Made by a program: the position numbers and the translations under genes. DNA of 64,000 nucleotides. Origin: Rhododendron vialii. Taxonomy: Eukaryota > Streptophyta > Magnoliopsida > Ericales > Ericaceae. How positions within the stretch are numbered: position 1 is the stretch's first letter; each line of letters opens with the position of its first letter. Positions 13,185 to 24,095 of this stretch are shown here, in pieces. Where the stretch lies: assembly GCF_030253575.1 (NCBI RefSeq), contig NC_080568.1, forward strand, positions 24,823,501 through 24,887,500. Direction: 5' to 3'. Below the pieces are notes generated by a model. That model was not told where the DNA came from. It was given only the letters and a program-made list of their open reading frames with translations, and did no database searches.

Positions 13185-13411
13185 AATTTTTCGGTGCTAG
13201 ATGGGTATATCCCACGTGGTATCCGCTCGGCACATTCGAACCGTCCAATATATTTTTGGATGGTTTGGATTGAAACACACTCTCTTCTCACCCTAACACT
13301 TTCTCTTTCCATTTTCTCTCTCCAAATCCGAGCTATTCAAAAACACAATGAACGGCTCGGATGCACCAAGCGGGCACTACGTGGTACTCGCTCGGCACTG
13401 AAAATTTTTCC
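13185..13411. repeat. MITE with terminal inverted repeats carrying CACGTG/CACGTA boxes
   Basis: The left arm begins aaatttttcggtgct and contains cccacgtggtatccgctcgg. The right arm, reversed and complemented, begins aaaattttcagtgccgagcg and contains accacgtagtgcccgct. The arms stay similar for about 75 bases. A second copy of the family is at 43352-43561. There is no coding capacity, so it is a non-autonomous DNA transposon. The transposase superfamily cannot be assigned, because target-site duplications are hidden by the A/T runs at the ends. Confidence 0.7.
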
Positions 13412-13528
13412 CTCCCAAAGTGAGTTATTTATTGGCCACCACATCTCTCATCTCACTTCCTTTTTCTTCTTCCACCCTCCCAAGTGCAATTTTGTTCACC
13501 CTTTTTAAAAGACAATGAACTTTACATT

Positions 13529-13659
13529 CCTTCTTATTGGTTAAAATGGTGTGGATCCCACCATAAAGTGATGTCATGCTTACCATGCAATACACTCTTT
13601 GGTAAGTATGATATTACTTTGTGATGGAATCCACACTATTTCAACCAATAGGAAGAAGG
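13529..13659. repeat. Near-perfect palindromic MITE (long hairpin)
   Basis: The left arm 13529-13585 (starts ccttcttattggtt) pairs with the right arm 13600-13659 (ends aaccaataggaagaagg) over about 57 bases with few mismatches. The loop is 14 bases (13586-13599). No ORF is present. This compact stem-loop layout is typical of small stowaway/tourist-like MITEs. If transcribed, it would fold into a long hairpin that could feed small-RNA processing, which is inference. Confidence 0.7.
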
Positions 13660-15505
13660 GTAATATTCACCCTCTTAACAAGTGGAGGGTAAACAAAACT
13701 CAACTCCCACCCTTCTGCTTCCCTAAGCCACTTATTCATTGGACAATTTTTTTTAAACCCATAATTTTAACTTTTTTTTTATTGGGAACTCCCACAATTA
13801 CAATAACAATAATAATCTTTTTACATTTGACAAGATAATATTTACATGGAAGCATCGTACCTGTATTATGCAGTATGCACGGAGGCAAGGAAAAAATCCT
13901 GTAATGTTTAATGTTATTTATCTTTAATGCTAAAATTCCGGTTATGTTATTTACCCATCATTTGATTTACGATTTAGTATTAAAATGTGGAACTTTTAGT
14001 AAGAGAGAATGTCTGAAAGATTTTTCCCTGCCCTTTTATTATATCTAAGTTTTGGTATTTTACAAAGTGCAGGAAAAAAAAAAAAAAAACTTTATTCGGA
14101 GAATGCTACATAAGAAAGAGAATTAAGGAGGAGCTTCATTCTATTTTTTTATATATAATAAGGATCCAACTTCTTTGCAGTCAACTGTAGAAAAGTGTGT
14201 GCGGTTAAATCTGATTTGTTCATCTTGAGAATCAATAGTTTAGATTTGCTGAAACTTTTACCGTAAGAGTATATTCTTAGCGGTAAGAATATGAAAACAA
14301 ATCTCGACCATTAAAAATACCATCCGACCGTTGCGATCACCTGGACCGCATATTTGCAGTCCATAACTAGACTGCAGACAAACCAAATTCTTTAATAAAT
14401 AGTCTGGGTTTGAATAGATAATGAATGATCTATTCTTTTTCCATGTTTATTGGGTTAGGTGCGTCCATCGCAAGGTGCATCCGCAGAGGTAAGACTTGCC
14501 AATACCGACTCTAATTTTAAATGACGTGTTAGTTCTACCTAATATTTTCTCTAGCAAGACTACTCCACCACTTAGCGAGACTACCCCTACCGCTCAACAT
14601 CTAATCGTCTGCCTCGGCCAACAATGGTCTGAATTTTAAAAAAAAAACTCTTTCCTGAAAGAATTTTTAAAAATTCAGATCGGATGGTGAAATTGAGAGC
14701 GATGGGGGGTGAATGTTAAGCGGCGGATGTGGACTTTCTGTACTTTCTCTTCCAATAATGTACTTCGTCAAGTAGTGTAATTCTATCCTTTTGGCCACTT
14801 CTTCTAAGAAGAAGCTTTTTGTCTGCATGCACAGCTAAAAATGTTCTGAGAACAAGAGAGGCAAAAACAAAAGCCAGCCAACTGTGATGCCAATTCTAAT
14901 GGACACAAGAAATTATGGGGACTCTTTGCTGAATAACAACACTCCACTCCACCTAGTGCGTGTGGTTTTAGCTGTCCCAATGCACTGTTTTCTGACCTAT
15001 AGTTAGAACAAGTTGGGCCTAACAAATGGCCCAAAAAACGTAATCAATTGAGCTTGTCGACACACTCATTTGATATTTTTTATCAGGGAAGGATCTTCTC
15101 CCGTCCCTAAAAAGGACTAGATGTTAGACACCATTCGACATTTTTTAAAACTGCACAGTATAAATCTGTTGTGTTCATGCAGGAATCATGTTGAATCAAT
15201 GTTAACGGGCCCACGAAAGCTCAAACTGAACCGGATTGGATGCTTTTGGAAACAGGACAGGACCTTGGTCCCCTTCACAGCCCCTCCTCAATGTCAATGG
15301 CGCCTGTCGCCGCTTTCTGAAGTGCTGTCGACCTCCCTGATTGCTTGGATTTCGATTAACGTATATTTCTTTGAGCTCATGTACGCTGAGTAGATGAGAT
15401 ATTGTATCGTGATTCGGCTGGAATTCAAATGTAGCTTCTTCTTCTTTTTTTCCTTACTCCATATCAGTTGGGTATATGAAAATGTGGAACGGACTGTGAC
15501 AGAGT

Positions 15506-15891
15506 TTTGCAAGGGAGATGAGCTTTATTTATAGTGGAAAGTGAAACATCTATTTTCCTAACATTGCCCCCAAGGCATATCGAGACTAATAACTTCATAA
15601 AACAAACACAGAAGGGAAACAGTGAAGTTCCAGCAGTCCAAGTCGGATGGAACTTTGCTAAACCAATGGAATAGTACCCACTGCCAACATAAACACATCC
15701 GTAGCTAACACAGCCGCCCCTCCGTATACCGTAGCACCGGTGTTGTAAGCCCACAGGATTTCCCGGTGCTGGTGTCCATCGCGTAGAAAGGGCCGTTCGA
15801 CGCCACGGACCCCGCGGAAAGGACACCGTTTGCGATCGTCATGGGGCCTTCGCAAGCGTCGCTGTTGGGGTTGGCTGTGGTCCATAGGATA
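15506..15891 (-). pseudogene. Truncated, frameshifted copy of the PQQ-protein 3' end
   Basis: This matches the last exon and 3'UTR of the intact gene downstream (18090-18466) almost base for base, in the same orientation. Recognisable peptides on the minus strand include GPFYAMDTSTGK and TIANGV, with the C-terminal half in another frame (YGCVYVGSG). Compared with the intact copy there is a one-base loss near 15770 (tgggaaatc versus tggtgaaatt), a two-base gain near 15708 (gctgtgttagc versus gctgttagc) and a three-base gain near 15674. Homology stops abruptly at 15891/15892, where LTR-like sequence starts. It is a non-functional partial duplicate lacking the first three exons. Confidence 0.88.
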
Positions 15892-16137
15892 TGTTGAACA
15901 GAACCACTGAACCACACACATACGATATACGAATACAAAAACAGTAAAGAAATCAACACAGAATTACGTGGTTCCTCAAAATCGGGTACGTTCATGAGAT
16001 CGAAAACGGCTGTCGTTTTTCTTATTATCACTACTTATATTCCACTCTATTCTAATCATAATCCGGATACACAATTTTTTTTCCAAAATACCCATACAGT
16101 CCATACCGTACCCCCGCACCCCAACCCACGGGCCTTC
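15892..16137. repeat. LTR-like fragment abutting the PQQ pseudogene
   Basis: It starts with tgttgaacag exactly where PQQ homology ends. It contains aattacgtggttcc followed by acgttcatgagatcg, a word pattern I associate with the ends of plant copia LTRs. No internal retrotransposon coding sequence follows; the fold-back element starts at 16138. It may be a solo or truncated LTR. The assignment rests on motif memory only. Confidence 0.35.
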
Positions 16138-17332
16138 AGCCAACTTGGCCAAGAAAAGACCCACGGGAAAAAGATTTTAAGAAAATTTCAAAAAAGTTCC
16201 TGAACTTTCAGTTGATTTGCAAAAAAAGCACTTGAACTTTAAAAAATGACAAAAGGACACCAGAATTTACTATTCTATTAACAATTAGGCCTCCGCCGTC
16301 TAATTCTATCAATTTGTAATGGATGGAGCTAACGGAAGGCATTAACATTCCTTTTTTTTTTTTTTTACTTTTTATTTCTAAAAATTACTTTTAACTCTTT
16401 CTTTTTTTAGTAGTAAATAAATATCCAATAAGATTTTTTTTACTATTTATTGAAAATCACTTTAACCCCAATTTTTACTATTTACAAAAATAAATTTAAC
16501 ACCACCAATCAATCCCTTAACCAACCGCCAAAACCTTAACCCAATTTCAAAAATTCAAAATTACTTTTTACTTCCAACTGCCAAAGCCCTAGCATCAATT
16601 TCAATAGAGTGAAGGAGGGAGAGAAGGGTATAATTTGAAAGTAAAAATGGGGGTTAAAGTTATTTTTGTAATTGGTAAAGAACGAGGTTAAAGTACTTTT
16701 TTAATAAATAGTAAAAAATAACATTACTGTATATTTACTTATTACTAAAAAAATAGTTAAAGGTAATTTTTAGGAGTAAAAAGTAAGAAAAAAAGGAAAG
16801 TAAAAAAAAGAAGGTTCCAAATTTCTGAAATTGGGGTTAGGGCATTGGCAGTTGATTAAGGGATTGATTGGTGTTGTGAGGTCAAATTTCTAAAAAAGAA
16901 AGAGGGAGAGAGAGAGGGGGGAGGAAAAGGTAAAATTTGAAGAAGAAAAAAGGGGGGACATAAAGTTATTTTTGTAAATAGTAAAAAATTGTATTAAAAT
17001 AATTTTTGATAAATAATAATAAAAGAAATTTATTTTGCATATTTTTTTACTACCCAAAAAAAAAAGAAAGAGTTGAAAAATTAATTTTTGGAAGTAAAAG
17101 GAAAAGAAAAGAAAAGAAAGGTTAAAGCCTTCCGTTAGATCCATCGGTAACAAATTGACGGAATTGGTTGGCGGAGGCCTAATTGGTAACGAAATGATAA
17201 GTTCATATGTTTTTTTGTTATTAGTTAAACTTCAGGTGTTTTTTTTTTCCGAATCGGCTGAAAGTTCAGAAACTTTTTTTAAATTTTTTTCAAAATCTTT
17301 TTCCCTTGGGTCTTTTCTTGGTCAAGTTGGCT
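16138..17332. mobile_element. Fold-back / long-TIR DNA transposon, non-autonomous
   Basis: The two ends are inverted copies. The left starts agccaacttggccaagaaaa at 16138, and the right end, complemented, starts agccaacttgaccaagaaaa at 17332. Similarity continues inward for about 200 bases, including the shared block aattaggcctccgcc (16286 and the complement near 17170). Interior parts are repeated in both orientations too: blocks at 16360-16560 mirror 16730-16890, and 16610-16720 recurs directly at 16900-17010. No transposase ORF is present. The long TIRs suggest a Mutator-like or Foldback element. No target-site duplication could be recognised at the ends. Confidence 0.75.
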
Positions 17333-17337
17333 ATCGC

Positions 17338-17400
17338 GCTCTCTCTCTCTCTCTCTCATCAATCATCATCAATTTCGAGATGGGGGGGGGGGGGGGGTGG
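17338..17400 (+). repeat. CT microsatellite followed by a run of about 16 G
   Basis: A (CT)n tract at 17338-17357 is followed by a pure G run at about 17382-17397 and then gggtggtgtggg. The G-rich strand has enough G runs to form a quadruplex. The length of the homopolymer is likely to be unreliable. Confidence 0.8.
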
Positions 17401-17676
17401 GTGGTGTGGGAAAGGTAGTAAATTACTGTCGAATCTGTAATCTGCAATTTGGTAATTTCCAAAGCTTTGCGATTCACGTACGTGATCTGAGGCATAAAGA
17501 GTTTGTTTTAATACTGGGGGTGCTAAAGAGGTAGCCCTCTTCAATTCAAAGACAATAAAAGAGGGTTTCTTGGATATTATGCAAAGTGTTTCTCCACCCA
17601 AACTGTGTCACCGCACTCGGTCTATAAGAGTACTTGACGAGAGCGGAGCAACCCAAATGGGTTGCTTACCGAGTGA

Positions 17677-17883
17677 GGGGTTGGCCGTTCTAGTGAGGGC
17701 GGTGGTATAAATCGCCAATGGCTGAAGGATTTCGTGCAGAGCCTTGTCGAAGATGGGCTACTTGAGACTGTTAATAGGAATATGATTCGCTCGCCTAGGT
17801 TGCCCTGTAGTCTGTCCAAACACGTAACTACTGACGAGGAGAGGTTTGATCGTAATGTCAAGAAGATCAGGAGGAAGTTTAAG
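17677..17883 (+). pseudogene. Unidentified exon-like ORF ending at a splice donor
   Basis: After an in-frame stop (TGA 17674-17676), a frame of 69 codons runs to AAG at 17883. It is followed directly by gtaaat, a good 5' splice site. The peptide contains INRQWLKDFVQSLVEDG and ends in a basic stretch (NVKKIRRKFK). Composition is GC-richer and more codon-like than the surrounding DNA. I do not recognise the family. No partner exons are apparent before the PQQ gene on the opposite strand starts at 18168. It may be a captured or stranded gene fragment, hence the pseudogene label; a real small exon of an unseen gene cannot be excluded. Confidence 0.35.
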
Positions 17884-18167
17884 GTAAATTTTTTAGAGTA
17901 ATGATTGAAAGTACTGTCTTTAGGAAAACGATATAGTCGTGACTCGAAACGTTTTTCAGCATTTGTGGAGGTTTCATCAACAGTCTAGAATATGCAGCAA
18001 CGTTTTTCGAACATACAAGTCTCCAGATCTTTTATTGTTCCAAACTTACCGTCGGATATGATTTATACGTAACAATTTCGTAATCTTAGCCAAGGGAGAT
18101 CAGATTTATTTATGATGGAATGTGAACATCTAGCACAACAACCCCCCAAGGCATATTGAGACTAACT

Positions 18168-20368
18168 TCATAAAACACAGAAGGCATACAGTGAAGTTCC
18201 AGCAGTCCAAGTTGGTTTGAACTTTGCTAAACCAATGGAATACCCACTGCCAACATAAACACATCCGTAGCTAACAGCCGCCCCTCCATATATGGTAGCA
18301 CCGGTGTTGTACACCCACAGAATTTCACCAGTACTGGCATCCATCGCGTAGAAAGGGCCGTTTGAAGCTACCGACCCTGCAAAAAGGACACCGTTTGCTA
18401 TGGTTACAGGGCCTTGGCAATCGTCATTGCTGGGGTTGGCTGTGGTCCATAGGATATCCCCTTTGTTCACATCTAATGCTACCCATGCACCGAATGTTGT
18501 TTTCAGGGTAGATGGGGCAAGGGTGAAGCTGATTCTGTCACTGTTGGCTATGTTTGTGTACACCCTTATCCCTTCTGTGGCTGAACCCCATATCCCACCT
18601 CCATCCTTACTTCCTGGTCCTGCCATCTGCAAAGTAGTAGTGTGATATGGTGATTAATTGATATTGCATACAAAGATATCCTTATTTGGTGATGTTGTAC
18701 AAATCATTTTTTTTTTTTGGGGGGGTACAAAATCTCGACATAATTTCAAAGAATCATGTGGCTCTTTAAAGTGCATTATGATAGAGGTGAGCTCCCCAGA
18801 TACTCACATTGAACCAAATTATATCCCCATTATCCCGGTCTAAAACCCAAGCAAACCCGCTCTTCTGCACAGCAACAACTACATCCACTATCCTCCCCTT
18901 CACAAACGCCGTAACCAACAGTGGAGCCTCCCCAAAATCTGCGTCCAAGTTAGGCCCCGATGGACAATCAGGATTACCGGGAACTAAACACGCGAAGTAG
19001 AAAACATCATACCCCCCTAGTTGCCTGGCCCACACTATCTTCCCGGAATCCAAATCAAAAGCCATAATAGAATCAAAGTTGACATCCGGCCCAATGCACT
19101 GATCGGGTTGGCTCGGTTTTGTGGTCTGGTTATTCTGTTTTGCTTGACACGCAAGAACCTCAGGTGGGGCATTGTAGAGGTTCCCAGTGCCGACGTAGAT
19201 GAGGTTTCGGGCTGTGTCAATGGAAGGGCTGCTTCCCCATACGGCTGCTCCCGAGTAGCCGTTCAGTTTCCCGCCGTTGTCCGGGAGAGTGTAGGTTTGC
19301 CACAGAATTGAGCCAGTTTGGACGGATAGCTTTGCTAGGCTGCCTCTGAATGTGCAGCATTGGGTACTTGGTAGGATTTCTTCTAGTGAAGAGACTCCAA
19401 TGAAAACCGCCCTGTAAAGATAAAACCCGGTTATGAAAAAACCAATGTTGCGGTATTTAAAATATGGTCAACATAGTATTGGTGTTATAAATTAGGATAT
19501 TTGTCCGAACGGGTACTAAATACTACTTACCCATTGTAAAAGGTTCCGGATTGAGTAATCAATGCCAGAGGACGGGGGTCTAGCCGAGTAGACCAAATAA
19601 GATTTCCAGCCAAACGAGTGACCGCAATAACAAACGCAGGCCCATAGATTCCGATAATCAAACGGTCACCGGCGACAGTTGGTGTGGATCTCGATACACA
19701 CACATCCACGATGGTTCCTGTTCCGTTCAGTCCAGTTAGCTCACCGAGGTTCTGCTTCCATATTAGGTCCCCGTTTAAGGCATTCACTGCGTACAAGTAT
19801 CCGTTCCATGAAGGGAAGTAGACAACTCCATTTGCCACAGCTGGAGTGGCTGAAATGTCTTTTCCAGCAAAGAACTTCCATTTCAGTTGAAGGTTCCGAA
19901 CGGTCTTTGGGTTTATCAGGATTTCTCCTTTGGCGTTCCTCCTGTTGTCGATATCGGCTCCATGATTAAGCCACTGAAATCACGTAACCAAATGTCATAG
20001 TCATGACAGCAGAACTGGAAAAATAGAATAGAAAACACAAGTAATTACACAAGTACAAACAAAGGGGAAGTCATGTGCATGGTTGACAAAAGAGGAGAAT
20101 ATAACTAGCTGTCACTAGGAAAAAGAATAATATATACTACATGTCTACATGAAAACCAAACGTAATGAATCGAGTCAGGAAAAAGAATAATAGACATATA
20201 ACTAGCAAAAAATCAAACAATATTCATGCTAAAAGGATAAATGGGAGATTGGGAAGAACAAGTATTTCTCACCTCTGCAACTGTATTGTTGACAACTATA
20301 AATAGGCACAATGCCAAGAGCAGGATTCCAACAAGACCATGACTGTTCTGCTTCTGTTTGAAAGCCAT
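18168..20368 (-). CDS. PQQ-type beta-propeller dehydrogenase-like protein (polyvinyl alcohol dehydrogenase-like)
   Basis: Secreted or apoplastic quinoprotein-like eight-bladed propeller, 533 residues, the size usual for plant members. Coding exons: 20368-20273, 19973-19531, 19411-18808, 18626-18168. Exon 1 alone encodes the 32-residue signal segment (GILLLALCLFIVV hydrophobic core), and exon 2 opens with WLNHGADIDNRR. Propeller repeat motifs of the 'YAVNALNGDLIWKQ' kind recur: FDLDSGKIVWAR, LDRDNGDIIWF, LDVNKGDILWTT and MDASTGEILWVYN. Cysteines at CCTFRG and in the AC..GNPDCPSGP region may form disulphides. Plants contain these PQQ-repeat proteins although PQQ-dependent activity is unproven, so the enzymatic role is uncertain. 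A broken duplicate of exon 4 lies about 2.6 kb downstream. Confidence 0.92.
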
Positions 20369-20413
20369 TGGACAAAGAAGCACTTACTCAAGTGGCGAGA
20401 AAGAAGACGACTA

Positions 20414-20419
20414 CTTATA
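20414..20419 (-). promoter_or_regulatory. TATA-like box of the PQQ gene
   Basis: On the minus strand, gattataagtag places a TATAAG about 46-51 bases upstream of the ATG at 20368. That spacing would leave only a very short 5'UTR. It is supported by sequence and position only. Confidence 0.35.
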
Positions 20420-21390
20420 ATCATTCAAGAAAGTATGATAGATTGGTAAGCTTGTTTCATCAACTTGCAAGTATGGGCTACACGTAACGCTAACAAAACG
20501 TGGGATGTGACGTTTGTGAGTCAACTGCATTGCTGCTCCACCCAAAAAGTTTCGAGTATTAAAGCTGCAAAAGGCCTTCGCTTTGTCCCGTAGAAACGGT
20601 TTCAAAGTGAAGTGTTTAGCTAAGGAGAAAGTAGGTTAACACCAATACGTACCACGATTTGTATAACATGTCAATGTGGCACTCCATATTTTACGTTGCA
20701 CAATTTGTGTAACATGTGGTGTCACATTGCATGATTGATGTGCCGATGATGTACTCATGGTCATTCCTTACAGCATGCATTGTTATCTTAGTAGGCTTAC
20801 TCTCTCGGTTAAAAATTTGGAACGCTCCGTTACATGAGGATGTCATTGTATTCCTAGTCTGATTCAAGTAGATACGTTATGTATCCATCTGAGTCTAGCG
20901 AAATTAACCGGTGGCCAATTTAACTCCTAGTTATAGAATTCAAGAAAAATATATGAATCAGTATTCACTCAAGAGGATCAAAAACTTATCACCCAAATAA
21001 GTGATACTTCAAGAACAGGTTTCCGAATTGTAGTGTCTTCGAAAGGAATGGGATCGACACAAATTGAGGAAGTTTTTTTGGCTGCTTGTTGAAGCTGTTG
21101 CAGTAGCTTGCAAATGGGTGAGGAATATAGGTGAAAAGAGGGTCCCTCAGAAAGCTTGATTTCTGGGTATCAAGTTAGGGAGCAGTGCAGATTTTTCTGT
21201 TGTGATAATCATTCAGTGGATTGATAGGTATGGTCAGACCTTTCCTTTTCTGTTGCATTGAAGTCAACCCATAGTTGTCTCAATCTTGGCAGATGATTTA
21301 TTACCACTCCTCAATATACTGTTATCCCTTCGATCTAAGGATTGACAAAGAAGCACAGAAAAATTTACCACATTGACCTAGGTAGTATGG

Positions 21391-21494
21391 CTTGGGGATT
21401 ACCCGAGTTGGGTGCAACGGAGTGCCACTGCTTATGTTCCTCCTATGAGTTAATCAATAAAGTCTACCAATTGGGAAAAAAAAAAAAAAAAAAG
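21391..21494 (+). repeat. Short poly-A-tailed retroelement with imperfect target-site duplication
   Basis: The insert ends in taccaattggg plus a run of about 17 A. The flanks gacctaggtagtatgg (left) and gacctgagtagtatgg (right) agree at 14 of 16 positions, which fits a target-site duplication. It is short and could be a 5'-truncated LINE or a SINE. Confidence 0.5.
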
Positions 21495-21678
21495 ACCTGA
21501 GTAGTATGGGTACGAAAACAGCATGTGGACATCACACTTTTCAAAAAACTTAGACACTCCAGGCTGAGGACATGTTAAAGGTATATATTACCTATTTACC
21601 CAAAAAAAAGAAGAAGGTATATATTACCTGTATTTTCGAATCTGTTAGGTCAGTGTCAAATGAAAGAGATCTTATGAC

Positions 21679-21827
21679 ATGAGAACCACTTTCAGTGACG
21701 TTGGCAACTCATCTCCCAAGGGGCAGGGCTTTGGGAGCCATGACTATGGATAGCCTCTGGACTCCCTGTGCTAACACTAACACCCTACTAACCTCCACTG
21801 ATGTATATCGCTTGACAAACAAAAAAA
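21679..21827 (+). mobile_element. SINE (family A) with perfect 12-bp target-site duplication
   Basis: It is flanked by agatcttatgac at 21667-21678 and again at 21828-21839. The body shares tatggatagcctctgg, ccgtgctaac-type and gctgatgtatatcgc-type blocks with copies at 35555-35728 and 54754-54928, and ends in an A tail. This copy has an eroded tRNA-like head. There is no coding capacity. Retrotransposition is shown by the tail plus duplication. Confidence 0.8.
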
Positions 21828-22950
21828 AGATCTTATGACGTGAATACTCAAAGTTTCAACTAATGAACCTGGATGGAATTGTGTATCAAATGAATGGTGG
21901 GAGAAATAACACTGGGGTGAATGGTCATATATATGGTTCTACATTCTCCACGATTTCAGTGTAATGGCTATCCTTTTCAAATTTTCCGTGGATTCAAATG
22001 CAACCGACGAGAAAGGAAGCATGAGTTTATGCACCATTGAATTGGCTTCTGGAATTCGAGCTAGCTAGCTGAAACTTGTCGCAATTGGATGTTAAAGAAC
22101 CAATTCACGGTCGTTCCATATATAGTCCCCTTAATATCTGGCTTAACTCAGTCTTGAATGTGGTCCTGCTATATTGCCATTTCTAGGACAATTGGGTGCA
22201 AAAGTTGTCACCATCTTTTGGATTTTCCAGAAAGATTCTCTGTTGAACCTTGTTGTTGCTAGCTTTCACAAATACACAGAAAGAAAGATAAGGTTGGGGG
22301 ATGGCCTCGCTCTCAACTTGATAATATTCTCTATTCATCATCCACCCCGTTTTCGCGACCAGGTTCAGAAGCCTGCAGCCATATCTCCTAAAGTATTGCT
22401 CCTCCACAAGGCTGCTGCATAGTGCTAATGTCAAGAGCTAAGTGCAAATGGAGCAACACCTATAAATAGTATGGTCACACCGATTTGCATTATCAAGCAC
22501 CCGGGAAAAGAAGGATTGAGTACTGAACTTCAGGTGCGCCCTAGAGTTCCCTTGACCACTTCACTGGGGATTCCTACAATGGAGTAATCCCACTGAAGTG
22601 TTTGGGGGAACTCCCGTGCTCACTTGATATAGTACAAGGATTGCCCGACAAAGTTGGTGGTACTTAATCTTCTCAATCACTCTCCGGTAGAGGCAGTAGA
22701 TCACATTTTCCTGTCATCGATTCGACAATGCATGCAGGTATTAGTGGTCAAAGCATATTTAGCGATCGTTTAACAATACTCTTAGTCTCAAGAAATGCAT
22801 TAAGATACACCCGTTTTTCTCTGTTCTGGGATGCCATAGTAGTAATACTTACATGATACAAAACCAGTTCTTGTTGAAGGAGAATCATGAGCTGCATTTT
22901 AAATTCTTATCGCACAAACCTCTTCTCTGTAGTTATGCTGCTGCTGCTGA

Positions 22951-23244
22951 TAGGGGTGTGCAAAAAACCCGCAACCCGACCCGAAGGGTCTCGGGCGGAG
23001 TCGAACATGTGGTTCGGACGGGTGCTGGTTTACTTTCTATTAAAAATCAGACTTTAGTTCGGGGTTCGGGTTGGTGCATTCCTTACCCGTAGGGTCGGAC
23101 CCGACCGAACCAAAGGGTAAACCCCACCAACCCGACCTGAAGTAAAGAATCAGGCTCATGAACGGTTCTTACACCAGTGTAGTTCAGTTTGCGGGTTCTC
23201 GGGTTTCAGGTCAAAACCGACCCGCCCGACCCCTGCACACCCCT
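22951..23244. mobile_element. hAT-type MITE with TAGGGGTGTGCA ends
   Basis: The left end reads taggggtgtgca and the right end reads tgcacacccct, forming a 12-base inverted repeat of the type used by plant hAT MITEs. The interior is rich in acccgacc/ggttcggg words. The 8-mer agttatgc is present at 22931-22938 and at 23245-23252. The right copy touches the element. The left copy is separated from it by the 12-base stretch tgctgctgctga, so the duplication looks interrupted. Confidence 0.75.
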
Positions 23245-24095
23245 AGTTATGCATATGCGTCCCTGCAACTGCTTAGGGAAACATTGATCTCCTTCCCACA
23301 AAAAAAATTCATGTGTGCACGTGGTGCCCCAGGCTCCTTTTCCACCAGACATTGTAGTGGGACACACGATGAAGTGTTTGAAACCCACCACAATGTGTTT
23401 GTGTTGTGAAAAAAGGGCTAGGGGCACTGAATAATCTCTCCTGATCACTCATTCCCATGTTTAGGAGACCATCATTAAAAAAAAAAATTGCAAAAAACAG
23501 ACGGGATTTTTAATGGCAGTAGATGTGACAGTTATCGACCAATACGAATTGGATATCAATTTTGAAATCATCGCCAGCGATAATAGAGCTTTAGAGAAGC
23601 CCTGGCAACTATATCAGCTACGAACCAGGACCGAAAAATATCATAAATTTGATGGTTACACAAGCAATTCTCCTTGTCCCCGGAATACTAAAGCTGTACC
23701 CCTATAGGATGGCCAAAGAAACCAATACATTTGGTCGACAGCTACATATTGACCGCGGTATTAAAAAAAAAAAATGGCAAATAACGAACGAATTGAAAGC
23801 AAGGATTTACCCTGAAAATATGAGCTTCATCAACATGCTCTCAAATATAGGGAATTCAACGCAGCAGATTTGTAGATGTTGAAGACTGTGTGAGAGAGAG
23901 GAGAGGGCATGTCCATATCTCATTATTTGACCACTTCAACACCATAACGATATAAATCCAGTATTTCACAAACACTTGATCACCCAGTTATCCTGCCTTT
24001 CAGGAATTACTCTCACTGGTCTTCATGTCAAAAGAAAAACAAACATACAAACCATGCAACAAACACCTCAATTTAAAACTTGCAGGTACATTATT

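Larger units (their letters stand above)
11188..15505. other. Intergenic region with MITEs and repeat debris
   Basis: No credible gene. It contains a repeat-like block at 11876-12290, a CACGTG-bearing MITE (13185-13411) and a long palindrome (13529-13659), listed separately. A short block at 12920-12990 (aacggccgaatcg ... aaggagctgctcgg) resembles 9735-9790 inside intron 1 of the neighbouring pseudokinase gene, so both belong to one dispersed repeat. The promoter of the pseudokinase gene should lie just right of 11187. Confidence 0.5.
20420..24095. other. Intergenic region with retroelement tails and a hAT-type MITE
   Basis: No convincing gene between the PQQ gene start and the hydroquinone reductase stop. 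ORFs at about 22174-22434 occur on both strands over the same DNA and match nothing I recognise. Repeats are listed separately: 21391-21494, 21679-21827 and 22951-23244. Confidence 0.5.

Noticed and set aside
15464..16031. Functional second PQQ gene
   Set aside because: It has one-base and two-base frameshifts relative to the intact copy and no exons 1-3; homology ends at 15891.
22174..22434. Overlapping ORFs of 82 and 83 codons on both strands
   Set aside because: Neither shows a known domain or flanking exons; mirrored ORFs over the same DNA are probably chance.
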